From Pseudomonas sp. (lineage in GTDB: Bacteria > Pseudomonadota > Gammaproteobacteria > Pseudomonadales > Pseudomonadaceae), in contig NZ_JAUYNT010000040.1 in the NCBI RefSeq assembly GCF_030698175.1, positions 1 through 57,431 on the forward strand: a stretch of DNA of 57,431 nucleotides, read 5' to 3'. Under the pieces are notes generated by a model that saw nothing but the letters and a program-made list of their open reading frames with translations, did not search any database and had not been told where the DNA came from. Shown here one piece after another: positions 14,795-22,463 of this stretch. Each line of letters opens with the position of its first letter. Within the stretch, counting starts at the first letter, position 1. The position numbers were made by a program, and so were the translations under genes.

Positions 14795-15145
14795 TCAGTT
14801 GAGCATTTTTGCCAAGCCAAATGCGATGCTTGCGAATAGTGCGGACATGCTGGTAGCGCCTGCCAAGAACTTCCACGTTTGCTCGTTCAGCGACTTATGG
14901 AACGAAACTGACATTTCCAGCAGGTCGGCTTTGGATACCATGTGATCCAAGCGCGATTCAATACGAATTAGCCTGAGTTGTATGTCGGGCATCGCTAACT
15001 CAAGTTTCTCAACTCGCTTTTCCATTCCGCTACCTCCCGGAGGGTTTCCACCTCCAGTATGGGCCCCTTTCCTAAATGTGTCATTTTCTTGTTTTAGCTC
15101 AGAGAGCTGCTTTTGGATAAGCCGGACATCAACCTTTTCATTCAT
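14795..15145 (-). CDS. Coiled-coil protein with C-terminal membrane segment
   Basis: A 116-residue protein. The first part forms coiled-coil heptads (VRLIQKQLSELKQEN, MEKRVEKLELAMPDIQLRLI) around a Gly-rich linker. The end, FLAGATSMSALFASIAFGLA, is a probable membrane helix. Start at 15145 (MNEKVDVRL) has GGAG upstream. It lies downstream of the repressor gene and so is likely expressed in the lysogen. Superinfection exclusion is one possibility, unsupported beyond position and topology. Confidence 0.6.
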   Translation of the reverse strand: MNEKVDVRLIQKQLSELKQENDTFRKGAHTGGGNPPGGSGMEKRVEKLELAMPDIQLRLIRIESRLDHMVSKADLLEMSVSFHKSLNEQTWKFLAGATSMSALFASIAFGLAKMLN

Positions 15146-15401
15146 GGTTATGCTCCATGTCGGGATTTTCAATTAGCTCGATGACCTTTGATTTGGTCAT
15201 TTCATTGAGTCTGGTGACCATGTTATCCACAAGTTCAAAGGCTTCTTTAGCGGAGTCCCGCGTCTCGATCGAGACGTTTAAGTCGATTGAGATTGAGTGA
15301 GAAAGTTTCATGATCGCCCGGGTTTGAAGGGTGCACAAATGGATAAGATCGACGGTTAGCTCGACCATTGCAGTATCACTGTTAAGCCCTGAATTCGGCA
15401 T
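15138..15401 (-). CDS. Phage hypothetical protein, 87 aa
   Basis: A mainly helical protein (MPNSGLNSDTAMVELTVDLI) between the repressor and the membrane protein, overlapping the latter by 8 bp. GAGCTGCTCC-like ribosome-binding sequence precedes it. No family was recognised; co-expression with the repressor in the lysogen is inferred. Confidence 0.55.
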   Translation of the reverse strand: MPNSGLNSDTAMVELTVDLIHLCTLQTRAIMKLSHSISIDLNVSIETRDSAKEAFELVDNMVTRLNEMTKSKVIELIENPDMEHNHE

Positions 15402-15418
15402 TGGAGCAGCTCCATAAA

Positions 15419-16165
15419 TTAATATTTGATCTTGCTCGGTGGCACGATACCGCCCACGTAGTGGATTTGCTCGATGTCTTGGCGGGCGATGGTCAGGCGG
15501 CCATAGCCGTCATTGACGGCCATCAGGCTGACCTCGTCGGTGTTTTCAAACAGCAGTTCTTTGACCATGCATTGACCGTCGTTGCAGCGAACCATCACGT
15601 ATTCGCCGGGGATCAACGCGTGGTTAGGCTCGCACCAGACCACCCAGCCGCTGCGAATGGCCGGGGCCATCGAGTCGCCTCGCACGCGCAGTGAGTAGGC
15701 GTCTGGGTCGCTGCTGGGCACGTCTAGCCACCCATCGGTTGTGGCGATCGCATCCCAATATCCTTCTGGGCCCAATTGAGCGGTTCCTACTATTTTGGTG
15801 CGGCGAAAAGGGCGGCTCAGCTCGGGGCCGGGTTCAAGCGTTGCGCTGGCTTGATAGGTACCAAAGTTGTCATTTACTTGGCTTGCGACTGGAGCTGCAG
15901 GCAGATATGTCTGGGCAAGGCGTGGGCTGACCTCTGCCGGATTGAACTGCAGTACGTTTGCCAGCTTGAGTAGCGCCTCGATGTTCAGCGGCAGGCCGCC
16001 GGTCATGTATTGGCTAACGGTACCTTGAGACGACCAGTCGCACAGCTCGGCGAGTACGGCCTGATTCAAACCCTTGTTGTCGAGCTTGCGGGCGTTATAG
16101 ATCGCCTTGAGGCGGGCGGCCTCTTCGTTGATGCATTCCGTCGAAGGCAGGTATTTATCGTTCAT
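15419..16165 (-). CDS. cI: CI/LexA-like phage repressor
   Basis: A 248-residue repressor with an N-terminal helix-turn-helix (LNQAVLAELCDWSSQGTVSQ) and a C-terminal S24 peptidase domain. The catalytic Ser is in RVRGDSMAPAIRSG and the Lys in QCMVKELLF, so RecA-stimulated self-cleavage and SOS induction are expected. It keeps the prophage silent by binding operators at both early promoters. The ATG at 16165 is preferred; an upstream extension would need a TTG at 16201 lying in the operator region. It is divergent from the cro-like gene. Confidence 0.9.
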   Translation of the reverse strand: MNDKYLPSTECINEEAARLKAIYNARKLDNKGLNQAVLAELCDWSSQGTVSQYMTGGLPLNIEALLKLANVLQFNPAEVSPRLAQTYLPAAPVASQVNDNFGTYQASATLEPGPELSRPFRRTKIVGTAQLGPEGYWDAIATTDGWLDVPSSDPDAYSLRVRGDSMAPAIRSGWVVWCEPNHALIPGEYVMVRCNDGQCMVKELLFENTDEVSLMAVNDGYGRLTIARQDIEQIHYVGGIVPPSKIKY

Positions 16166-16202
16166 GTTGTCCACGATATTGGCGTCGCTAATTTTCAGCA
16201 AA

Positions 16203-16251
16203 TAGTCAGGATGATAAATTGCTTGCTTAGAATAATTTCCCTGACTAATAT
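16203..16251 (+). promoter_or_regulatory. Right early promoter and operators
   Basis: TTGCTT (16223-16228) and TAATAT (16246-16251) with a 17-bp spacer drive the cro-like gene. CCTGACTA at 16240-16247 overlaps the -10 box, and its inverse TAGTCAGG lies at 16203-16210 on the repressor side. Together with the copy at 14724 these are three sites of a shared operator core. The repressor's own promoter must lie in the same gap but was not pinned down. Confidence 0.6.
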
Positions 16252-16283
16252 CTGCGCTGCGAGGATTTACCGAGGCTTAAAAA

Positions 16284-16484
16284 ATGAGCGATGACATTGG
16301 CGTTCCCCTCAAGAGCTTTTGTAGCGGGCGGACGCAATCTCAAGTAGCGAGCTTGATCGGGGTCACTCAGGGATCGATCTCCCAGATGATTAATTCAGAG
16401 CGAGATATCCGCGTACAGCAGTTGGCTGAAGGTGGATATCAAGCTGTTGAGTTAGTGCCGGTAGGCCGAAAGAAAGCAGCTTGA
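16284..16484 (+). CDS. cro: Cro-like repressor
   Basis: A 66-residue protein with a helix-turn-helix (TQSQVASLIGVTQGSISQMI) filling most of its length, like lambdoid Cro proteins. It is the first gene rightward from the operator region and divergent from the CI-like gene. It should repress the repressor gene and tune early transcription. The start has GAGGCTT upstream. Confidence 0.8.
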   Translation: MSDDIGVPLKSFCSGRTQSQVASLIGVTQGSISQMINSERDIRVQQLAEGGYQAVELVPVGRKKAA

Positions 16485-16528
16485 AATAGGTGCCGGCGGG
16501 GTTGCCCCCGCCAGCGGATTGCCCAGCT

Positions 16529-16580
16529 CCCTACCACGGGGCTGGGCTGTAACAGGGCAAACGAGTAAGGCACAGCACGT
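16529..16580 (+). repeat. Repeated leader module, copy in the cro-CII gap
   Basis: CCCTACCACGG at 16529-16539 and AGGCACAGCACGTG at 16568-16581. One arm of the long stem-loop lies between the two boxes, so this copy seems expanded. Confidence 0.55.
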
Positions 16581-16681
16581 GGCGCTCGTTTGCTCTGTTA
16601 CACACCAAGGCACGGATGCTTTGGGTTGTGCTTTGAGGTGGTCGACGGATCGATTGCCTCAAGGCTTGGCGCCAGCGGGTT

Positions 16682-16723
16682 CCCTACCACGGTTACCGCC
16701 GGCTAGACGAGGCACAGCACATG
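16682..16723 (+). repeat. Repeated leader module, second copy in the cro-CII gap
   Basis: CCCTACCACGGTTAC, then GAGGCACAGCACATG. The first box plus GTTAC is identical to the complement of 14667-14681. The ATG opens only a 3-codon frame ending in TAG, unlike the copy before the gene at 12946. Confidence 0.55.
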
Positions 16724-16794
16724 CTTGCGTCATAGGTTGGATGATAGGGCGCGGCCCGCATTCGGTCTATGGCGTTGGCGGGGGATTAACACCA

Positions 16795-17280
16795 ATGCGT
16801 ATAGATCCACTTCGGGACGCTGGTCCTGTTCGTACCCTTGAGCAAGCCATCGACCGTGATTGCCGCGATATGCGCGGCAGCCTGACGGCGGTTTGCGCCA
16901 TCCTCAATGAGTCGTATGACGCCTTTCAGAAGCGGCTGTCGGTTTCCTATCCGAGCCATCACTTGCACGCACCTGACGTTGAGCGGGTGATAGAGCTTGT
17001 ACGCGGTGATGCCGTGCGCCAGTGGTTTGAGCGTGTGTATGGCGTAGTTTGCTATCAGCCGACGGCGGTACCGGCCACGCAGGACGCGCTGTTGGCGTTG
17101 GGCAAGGTAATGGAAACTGAGTCTGGGTTTGTTTCCGAACTGGCCGTGGGCGTTTCCGATGGCCGCTGGGAGCTGCACGAAGTTGAGCGCCTGGAGAAGC
17201 ACGGTATGGCGCTGGTGTCGCAGCTGCTGGGCATCATGGCCGGTGCGCGGCAGGCTGCGGAGGAGCACGCCCATGGATGA
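16795..17280 (+). CDS. Phage regulatory protein CII family
   Basis: A 161-residue protein resembling the phage CII (CP76-like) family: an N-terminal helical DNA-binding part (LEQAIDRDCRDMRGSLTAVC, ESYDAFQKRLS) and a helical tail. Family members regulate the lysis/lysogeny choice or early replication genes. Start at 16795 has GGGGG upstream; the longer frame from 16519 runs through the leader stem-loop and is rejected. It overlaps the zinc-finger gene by 8 bp. Confidence 0.7.
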   Translation: MRIDPLRDAGPVRTLEQAIDRDCRDMRGSLTAVCAILNESYDAFQKRLSVSYPSHHLHAPDVERVIELVRGDAVRQWFERVYGVVCYQPTAVPATQDALLALGKVMETESGFVSELAVGVSDGRWELHEVERLEKHGMALVSQLLGIMAGARQAAEEHAHG

Positions 17281-17476
17281 GCGAGCGTTTGATCTGGCCG
17301 GTGAGGCTGAAGAAAAGCAGCGGCAACAGGGGGTGGCTAACCGGGTGCAGTACTGCGGCGTAAGTGCGCTGGAGTGTGGCGAGTGCGGTGAAGGCATACC
17401 GGAGAAACGCCGCCTGGCGATACCGGGTTGCCAGCTGTGCGTTGATTGCCAGCAGCTGCGGGAGCGGCGTGTATGA
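17273..17476 (+). CDS. TraR/DksA-type C4 zinc-finger protein
   Basis: A 67-residue protein with the C4 finger CGECGEGIPEKR ... CQLCVDCQ typical of small phage and plasmid TraR proteins. TraR binds RNA polymerase in the secondary channel without ppGpp and shifts promoter choice. The N-terminal helix (DERAFDLAGEAEEKQRQQG) has the acidic tip expected. Overlaps both neighbours, which implies translational coupling. Confidence 0.85.
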   Translation: MDERAFDLAGEAEEKQRQQGVANRVQYCGVSALECGECGEGIPEKRRLAIPGCQLCVDCQQLRERRV

Positions 17477-18534
17477 GTGATCGCGTACCGCTGACTGTTG
17501 CTGATCTGCAAGAGTTGTTGAGTTATATCCCCGCTGATGACCGAGAGACCTGGGTGGCGGTGGCCATGGGGGTCAAGGCCGAGTTTGGTGAGGCTGCGTT
17601 TGATGAGTGGCTCACCTGGAGCAAGAACGATAAGTCGTTTGATGCCGCTGCTGCGAAGTCCGTCTGGAAGAGCTGCAAGAAGAGCGGCACCGGCATGGGT
17701 ACGGTCATTAAGTGGGCCAAGGACAACGGCTGGGCCCCGCGCCGCGAGCCGATGACGGCCGAAGAAAAGCGCCGGCTGAATGCCGAAGCCGAGGCGCGGC
17801 GTGTTGTGCGCCAGGCTGAGATTGAGGCCGATGAGCAGAAGAGTACTGCGATGCGCGAGGCCGTTGCAGTCGCCTGCCAGCTGATTTGGGCTAAGCACTG
17901 CAAGCCAACCGGCAAGAGTGCCTACCTCGACCGCAAGGGTGTGCAGGGCTTTGGGGTTGGGTTTTTCGATTACACCGTGGTGCTGAGCATCGATGACGCC
18001 CGGTTGCGGTGTGATGTGTGGGCGGGCAGCGAGGTGAAGGCGTTCTTCAATAACCTGCCCAAGCCTCGGCCCGACTCCAGCTCCTTTTTGATGTTCAAGC
18101 CTGGTGCGATCGCTGTGCCGCTGCGTGATGCGTCGGGCAAGCTTTGGAGCCTGCAGGCGATCAATGAGCAGGGCACCAAGCTCTTCCCCAAGTACGGCCG
18201 CAAGAGCGGCTGTTTTCATTTGATCGCCGGCACGGCTACGGATGTGCTCGGTATCGCCGAGGGTTACGCCACGGCGGCGAGCTTGCATATGGCCACTTGC
18301 GGCGACTCTCCGTTGGGGCCGGAGTGGCCGGTGGCGGTGGCTATCGACTCGGGTAATTTGCTGCCGGTGGCCAAGGCGCTGCGGGGGCTGCACCCGACAG
18401 TCAGCATCATTATTGGCGGGGACGATGATCCCTCGGTGAAGGGTAACCCTGGCCGGTCGAAAGCTCAGGCTGCCGCTGATGCGGTGAATGGTTTTGCGGT
18501 GTTCCCGGTGATACCTGCTGAGGTGGCCGCATGA
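17473..18534 (+). CDS. Phage primase (PriCT-2 and Toprim domains)
   Basis: A 353-residue protein. The N-terminal domain (LLSYIPADDRETWVAVAMGV, WLTWSKNDKSFD) matches the PriCT-2 primase-associated helix bundle. The C-terminal half has Toprim features: the Glu in DVLGIAEGYATAASL and the Asp pair in IIIGGDDDPS. It primes phage replication together with the following helicase. The start overlaps the zinc-finger gene by 4 bp. Confidence 0.83.
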   Translation: MSDRVPLTVADLQELLSYIPADDRETWVAVAMGVKAEFGEAAFDEWLTWSKNDKSFDAAAAKSVWKSCKKSGTGMGTVIKWAKDNGWAPRREPMTAEEKRRLNAEAEARRVVRQAEIEADEQKSTAMREAVAVACQLIWAKHCKPTGKSAYLDRKGVQGFGVGFFDYTVVLSIDDARLRCDVWAGSEVKAFFNNLPKPRPDSSSFLMFKPGAIAVPLRDASGKLWSLQAINEQGTKLFPKYGRKSGCFHLIAGTATDVLGIAEGYATAASLHMATCGDSPLGPEWPVAVAIDSGNLLPVAKALRGLHPTVSIIIGGDDDPSVKGNPGRSKAQAAADAVNGFAVFPVIPAEVAA

Positions 18535-20207
18535 GCGATTGGAATGATTTGCACTCGGCCTGGGGTGTTGAGTCCGTCGCAGAGCAGTTGCAAGGCGCTG
18601 TGCTGGCGATTGCTGATCGTGAGCAAACCCTTCCCCCGACCCCATCTGTTGTGGAGCCTGCGGCGCTGGCGGCGCCTGCAGCTACCGGGGGGGCGGGGGA
18701 GGCGTTGACCAGTGATCAGGTGCTGCGGCGTTATTCGCTGGTTGAGGGTACTACGCATGTTTGGGATATCGACCGTGCGGCGGCAATGAAGAAATCAGCC
18801 TTTGAGCTGCGCGTCGGCAAGGCGCTGGCCAAAGAGTGGCTGGATAACGTCGACAAGCGCGTGGTGACGGCTGAGTGGGTGCGCGACCTTGAACAGGCGC
18901 GGCGTATGGCCGGGAAGAAGGGCGGGGCACTCGGTATGCCGCCGCTCGAGCGTTATGTGTACATCGACGGCACCAAGGACGTTTGGGATAAGCAGAACAA
19001 GCGGCGTGTGCCCGAGGGCGCGGTAAAAATGGCGCTGGGCGATGCCTATGCGCTGTGGCTGAACAGTGCCGAGCGGCATGTAGTGGATGTGAACAACATT
19101 GTGTTCGATCCGACCATGCGGCGCGGTGCGGACTACATCAACACGTTCGAGGGGTTGCCGCTGGAGCCTGCGCGTGATGATGCTGCGTGCGAGAACTTGC
19201 GTTGGCTGATTTCGTTTCTGTGTAACCACGATGTGCCTTCATGCGTATGGCTGACCAAGTGGATTGCTTACCCGTTGCAGCACCTGGGCGCGAAAATGGA
19301 CACCGCGGTGCTGATGCACTCGATCATGGAAGGCTCGGGCAAGAGCCTGTTATTTGCTGACGCGATGGGGATGCTGTACGGCCAGTACGCGGCGACTGTT
19401 GGGCAGACGCAGTTGGAGTCGAACTTCAACGCCTGGCAGAGCGGGATTCTGTGGGGTGTGTTCGAGGAAGTGGTCTCACGCGACCAGCGTTACAACCAGG
19501 TGGGCAAGATCAAGCATCTGATCACCGGCAAGACGGTGCGGATGGAGTCGAAGTTCATCAACGGCTGGGAAGAATCGAACCACATGAACGCTGTGTTTCT
19601 CTCGAACGAGATCGTGCCATGGCCGATTGCTGAGAGTGACCGGCGGATGCTGGTGATGTGGCCGGAGGAGACGTTGCCCGAGGTTAGGCAGAAGGCCATT
19701 GGGTGCGAGCTTGAGAGCGGCGGGGTCGCGGCGCTCTATGCGTGGCTGCTGGCTGTTGACCTGGGCGAGTTTGATCAGCGAACTCGGCCGCCCTCGACGG
19801 TTGCCCGTGAGCGGCTAGTGGCGCTGAGCCGCGCACCCTGGCAGACCTTTCTGGCGCAGTGGCGCTTCAGTGAGTTGGGTTTTGAGTTGTGGGGCGCATG
19901 CTTGTCGAGTGACCTGTATGCGCTGTTCCTTGAGTGGTGCCACCGCAATAAGGAGCACGCGATGAGCCAGACAAAGTTCAGTTTGTTCATCAGTACCGAG
20001 GTTGAGAAAACCCGGTCGATCCCCTGGACGAATGGCAACAACCGAGCCTTCGGGGCGTTCTTCTTTCCAGCCGATCCGCTGTCTTCCCAGCCCCCATCTT
20101 TGAAGGCGCCGGACCTTGGCCAGGTGGTTATTCAGTGGCGGGCAAAGGCGCGGTTGGCAGGGTGGAGCGTGGATGCTTGGGATCACGTGAAGGGGTATGC
20201 GGCATGA
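18531..20207 (+). CDS. DUF5906-type replicative helicase
   Basis: A 558-residue SF3-like/D5-related helicase. Walker A is HSIMEGSGKSLLFADAMG, followed by Walker B (GILWGVFEEVV) and sensor regions (HMNAVFLSNEI). N-terminal residues 65-200 form a linker and accessory domain. It should unwind the phage origin, which may be the iteron cluster just downstream at 20223-20510. It overlaps the primase gene by 4 bp. Length fits phage primase-helicase partners. Confidence 0.85.
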   Translation: MSDWNDLHSAWGVESVAEQLQGAVLAIADREQTLPPTPSVVEPAALAAPAATGGAGEALTSDQVLRRYSLVEGTTHVWDIDRAAAMKKSAFELRVGKALAKEWLDNVDKRVVTAEWVRDLEQARRMAGKKGGALGMPPLERYVYIDGTKDVWDKQNKRRVPEGAVKMALGDAYALWLNSAERHVVDVNNIVFDPTMRRGADYINTFEGLPLEPARDDAACENLRWLISFLCNHDVPSCVWLTKWIAYPLQHLGAKMDTAVLMHSIMEGSGKSLLFADAMGMLYGQYAATVGQTQLESNFNAWQSGILWGVFEEVVSRDQRYNQVGKIKHLITGKTVRMESKFINGWEESNHMNAVFLSNEIVPWPIAESDRRMLVMWPEETLPEVRQKAIGCELESGGVAALYAWLLAVDLGEFDQRTRPPSTVARERLVALSRAPWQTFLAQWRFSELGFELWGACLSSDLYALFLEWCHRNKEHAMSQTKFSLFISTEVEKTRSIPWTNGNNRAFGAFFFPADPLSSQPPSLKAPDLGQVVIQWRAKARLAGWSVDAWDHVKGYAA

Positions 20208-20527
20208 CTACGGCCAAAAGTGTGTTGGGTGTGTTGGGTGTGTGTCGGGCTGGTTTTGGCTACCCAACACAGGTTAAGGCCAGTAACGGCGCAGCTTTGC
20301 GGGCGGTGTGTTGGGTGTGTTGGGTTTATGGTCGCGTGTGCGCGTACGTGATGTTTATTGCGGCGGATTTAAGAGCATGTTTTTTTTCTTATGCGAGGAC
20401 TGAAAAACCCAACAAACCCAACACACTCAACACAGTTAACGTCAAAGTATTGTTTTTAAAGGGTTTTAGCTGTGTTGGGTTTGTGTTGGGTTGGCCTGTT
20501 TTGTGTCGGGTTGGGGGTGCAGCATGA
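20204..20527 (+). CDS. Reading frame across the iterons, 107 aa (doubtful)
   Basis: The frame begins with an ATGA overlap and ends in an ATGA overlap with the next gene, so spacing looks real. Its translation is dominated by the repeat (SVLGVLGV, VCWVCWVYG, KPNKPNTLN), has no recognisable fold and is rich in Cys and Val. The DNA repeats probably shape the protein rather than the reverse. The open frame may only keep ribosomes moving through the origin. Confidence 0.3.
   Translation: MTTAKSVLGVLGVCRAGFGYPTQVKASNGAALRAVCWVCWVYGRVCAYVMFIAADLRACFFSYARTEKPNKPNTLNTVNVKVLFLKGFSCVGFVLGWPVLCRVGGAA
20223..20510. other. Iteron cluster, candidate replication origin
   Basis: TGTTGGGT occurs at 20223, 20232, 20309, 20318, 20473 and 20484, and its complement ACCCAACA at 20262, 20407 and 20416. 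Near copies are at 20425 and 20503. Nine exact 8-mers in 270 bp are far above chance. Direct pairs flank an inverted pair, and AT-rich stretches (20362-20391, 20433-20460) lie between. The cluster directly follows the primase and helicase genes, where origins of many phages lie. Confidence 0.55.
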
Positions 20528-21096
20528 TCGAAGCCATGGAAACCCTGCTGGGCGCCTGGGGTGCAGAGGTGATCAGCCCCCGGTTGGACGTGAGCATTCG
20601 CTCACCACTGGCGGCAATGAGCGATGAGGCTGCGGGTGGCGGTACTGGCGGCTCACGCTGCCTATCGACAGTCGAGTGCGCGGTGGTGATGAGCCGGGCG
20701 ACAGCGGCGGTGGATGCTGCGCTGCTGGCGATGGCCACGGATGAGCCGGTGGGCCTTGGCTCGCGAGGCCGGGTGTTGCAGCGGCTGGCGAGCCTGCGCT
20801 ATGGCATGCATCCACGGATACTGGTTGCCGAGCAGTGCCGGCTGCTGGCGGTGTCGGTGCGCACTTACCGCACGCGGGTCGATGAGCTGCATGTTGAGCT
20901 GGCGCTGGCGTTGCCGGGGGTGGTTGCTGCGCGGGTAACGGCTGAGCAGGCGGTGCCTGCTTACGCGGCAGGCCAGGTGCGGTTGAAGCTGGCAAAGGCT
21001 GCTGAGCGTGAGTCGGTGGCGGCTGTTAAGCGTCGGCGGGCTGCTGGCAAGTCGTATGGCCGGGCGCTGCTGGCCTCAAAAGATGGCGCGGCATGA
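20524..21096 (+). CDS. Putative late-gene regulator, 190 aa
   Basis: A basic, helical protein. The part around residues 85-125 (ILVAEQCRLLAVSVRTYRTR) resembles a helix-turn-helix of phage antitermination or sigma-like late regulators. The C-terminus is very basic (KRRRAAGKSYGR). It is the last gene before the holin and late genes, the usual place of a Q-like regulator. Family membership was not firmly recognised. ATGA overlap with the frame upstream. Confidence 0.55.
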   Translation: MIEAMETLLGAWGAEVISPRLDVSIRSPLAAMSDEAAGGGTGGSRCLSTVECAVVMSRATAAVDAALLAMATDEPVGLGSRGRVLQRLASLRYGMHPRILVAEQCRLLAVSVRTYRTRVDELHVELALALPGVVAARVTAEQAVPAYAAGQVRLKLAKAAERESVAAVKRRRAAGKSYGRALLASKDGAA

Positions 21097-21295
21097 TGAC
21101 CGCTCGTCTGTGCGTTTTGTCGTGAAGATGTCGTGAGTTGGTCGTTATACGGTCGTGAAAGGAACTGGCGTTTTTACCCCGTTGCCGCCATTGCATGTCA
21201 AGGGGTACAAGGTAGTCAGGTTTTATAGCTGCGTCTGCAGTAACCACCCCGCACTGTGCTGGTGCTCTCGACCGGTCTCCCGCACCGGTCACCCC
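21097..21295 (+). promoter_or_regulatory. Gap ahead of the late genes
   Basis: About 200 bp without a gene between the putative late regulator and the terminator at 21296. Repeated GTCGTGA-type words occur near 21120-21160, and CACCGGT/ACCGGT repeats at 21268-21290. A late promoter is expected here by position, but no convincing -35/-10 pair was found. Confidence 0.3.
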
Positions 21296-21318
21296 AACCC
21301 CGCTTCGGCGGGGTTTTC
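21296..21318 (+). terminator. Terminator ahead of the holin gene
   Basis: CCCCGC-TTCG-GCGGGG followed by TTTTCTA. It could be the target of an antiterminator if late transcription starts upstream. Confidence 0.7.
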
Positions 21319-21356
21319 TATTCCTGCTGCCGGCCTTTGCTTAGGCCGCCAGCCTT

Positions 21357-21380
21357 GCCCGCACCTGAGCGGGCTTTTTT
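21357..21380 (+). terminator. Second terminator ahead of the holin gene
   Basis: GCCCGC-ACCTGA-GCGGGC followed by a run of six T. Two terminators in tandem just before the late genes match the layout seen at antitermination-controlled late promoters. Confidence 0.65.
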
Positions 21381-21403
21381 ATTTGGTGCCTTGGAGGCCA
21401 TGA

Positions 21404-21745
21404 ATGTCGACTGAGCAGCAGGTACAGCAATCGCTGGCCGACCTTCCCACCTGGTTACTGATCCTTGTCGCACTGGCCGGCCTGACCGGCGAGATGTGGC
21501 GTGCTGATGCGGCCGGCATGGCGGTTGGCGTATTGATCAAGCGCGTACTGCTGCGCTTCGGTGCCTCGGCCATGTTCGGCATCGCCACGGTGTTGTTCGC
21601 CACGGCTTGGGGCTCAAGCCTCTCGGCTGCTGCTGCCCTGGGTAGTGTGGTTGCTTGCCTTGGTGCCGATGTAGCCAGCGGCCTGTATGCGCGGTGGCTT
21701 GCCAAGAAGGCGGGTGTTTGCGAGCTGCCGGCTAGAAATGATTAA
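21404..21745 (+). CDS. Phage holin
   Basis: A 113-residue protein with three probable membrane helices: WLLILVALAGLTGEMW, ASAMFGIATVLFATAWG and ALGSVVACLGADVASGLY, and a charged C-terminus. This matches the holin family of Pseudomonas siphoviruses. It times lysis by permeabilising the inner membrane. It lies apart from the endolysin gene at 45257, unusual but seen in some phages where the holin precedes terminase. Confidence 0.75.
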   Translation: MSTEQQVQQSLADLPTWLLILVALAGLTGEMWRADAAGMAVGVLIKRVLLRFGASAMFGIATVLFATAWGSSLSAAAALGSVVACLGADVASGLYARWLAKKAGVCELPARND

Positions 21746-22463
21746 GGTCGAGGCGAGTGGCCTGCAGGCGCAGTTGTTGGCGTTGAGTGAGCTGGAGCGC
21801 AATCAGTTGCCATATGCGACAGCACTGGCGCTGACCGAGACGGCAAAGTGCGTCAAGGAGCGCCTTGAGGGTGAGATGCGTACGGTGTTCGATCGCCCAA
21901 CGCGTTACACGCTCGACAGCCTGCGGTTGTTCCCGGCGACAAAGGCTAAGTTGCAGGCGCGCGTTTGGATGAAGAACGAGGCAGACAAAGCCGCCCCGGC
22001 CAGCAAGTGGCTAACGCCCGAGATATACGGCGGCGCGCGGCCCGACAAACGCACTGAGAGCCTGTTGCACGCTCGCGGCATATTGCCGGGCGGGATGTAT
22101 GTGGTTCCCGGCGCCGGCATGAAGCTCGATGGGTTCGGCAACGTGAACCGGGGACAGCTGCAACGGATTATCTCGGGTCTTGGTGCGCAGGGTGACAGGT
22201 ATCAAAACAGCACTGACAGCAAGCGCAGCCAAGCCAACAAGGCGCGCTACTTTGTTATGCATCGAGGTCGCTCACCCATTGGCATCGCTGAGCGCACAGG
22301 CAAAGGGCGAGGGGGTGTGAGCATGCTGCTGGCCTTTGTTGGTAAGCCTGGCTACCACAAGGCCTTGGACTTCTTTGCCATCGCCGAGCGGGAGGCTGAC
22401 GACCAGCTGCCCGCGCAGTTCGAGCTAGCCATGGCCCGAGCCCTGGCAACGAGACGGCGCTGA
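21738..22463 (+). CDS. Putative minor tail protein Z-like, 241 aa
   Basis: The start region (IKVEASGLQAQLLALSELER, NQLPYATALALTETAK) resembles the minor tail protein Z family of lambda-like phages. The gene overlaps the holin by 8 bp. Its place before terminase rather than within the tail genes is unusual. Function is a tentative assignment; a head-morphogenesis role is also possible. Confidence 0.45.
   Translation: MIKVEASGLQAQLLALSELERNQLPYATALALTETAKCVKERLEGEMRTVFDRPTRYTLDSLRLFPATKAKLQARVWMKNEADKAAPASKWLTPEIYGGARPDKRTESLLHARGILPGGMYVVPGAGMKLDGFGNVNRGQLQRIISGLGAQGDRYQNSTDSKRSQANKARYFVMHRGRSPIGIAERTGKGRGGVSMLLAFVGKPGYHKALDFFAIAEREADDQLPAQFELAMARALATRRR

Larger units (their letters stand above)
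16485..16794. other. Untranslated leader with a long stem-loop and two leader modules
   Basis: 310 bp without a supported gene between cro and the CII-like gene. A stem-loop of 17-nt arms with one mismatch lies at 16549-16565 and 16585-16601, loop 19 nt. Two copies of the module CCCTACCACGG ... AGGCACAGCAC lie at 16529-16580 and 16682-16723. The second ends in ATG followed by only three sense codons. The place and structure would suit an antitermination or attenuation leader; no such mechanism is shown. Confidence 0.5.

Noticed and set aside
16786..18645. 619-codon frame on the minus strand opposite the CII, zinc-finger and primase genes
   Set aside because: High-GC mirror frame; plus-strand genes have clear domains, ribosome-binding sites and ATGA couplings.
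21225..21300. Possible tRNA-like sequence before the holin gene
   Set aside because: It does not fold into a cloverleaf and has no T-loop; the hairpins are terminators and short repeats.
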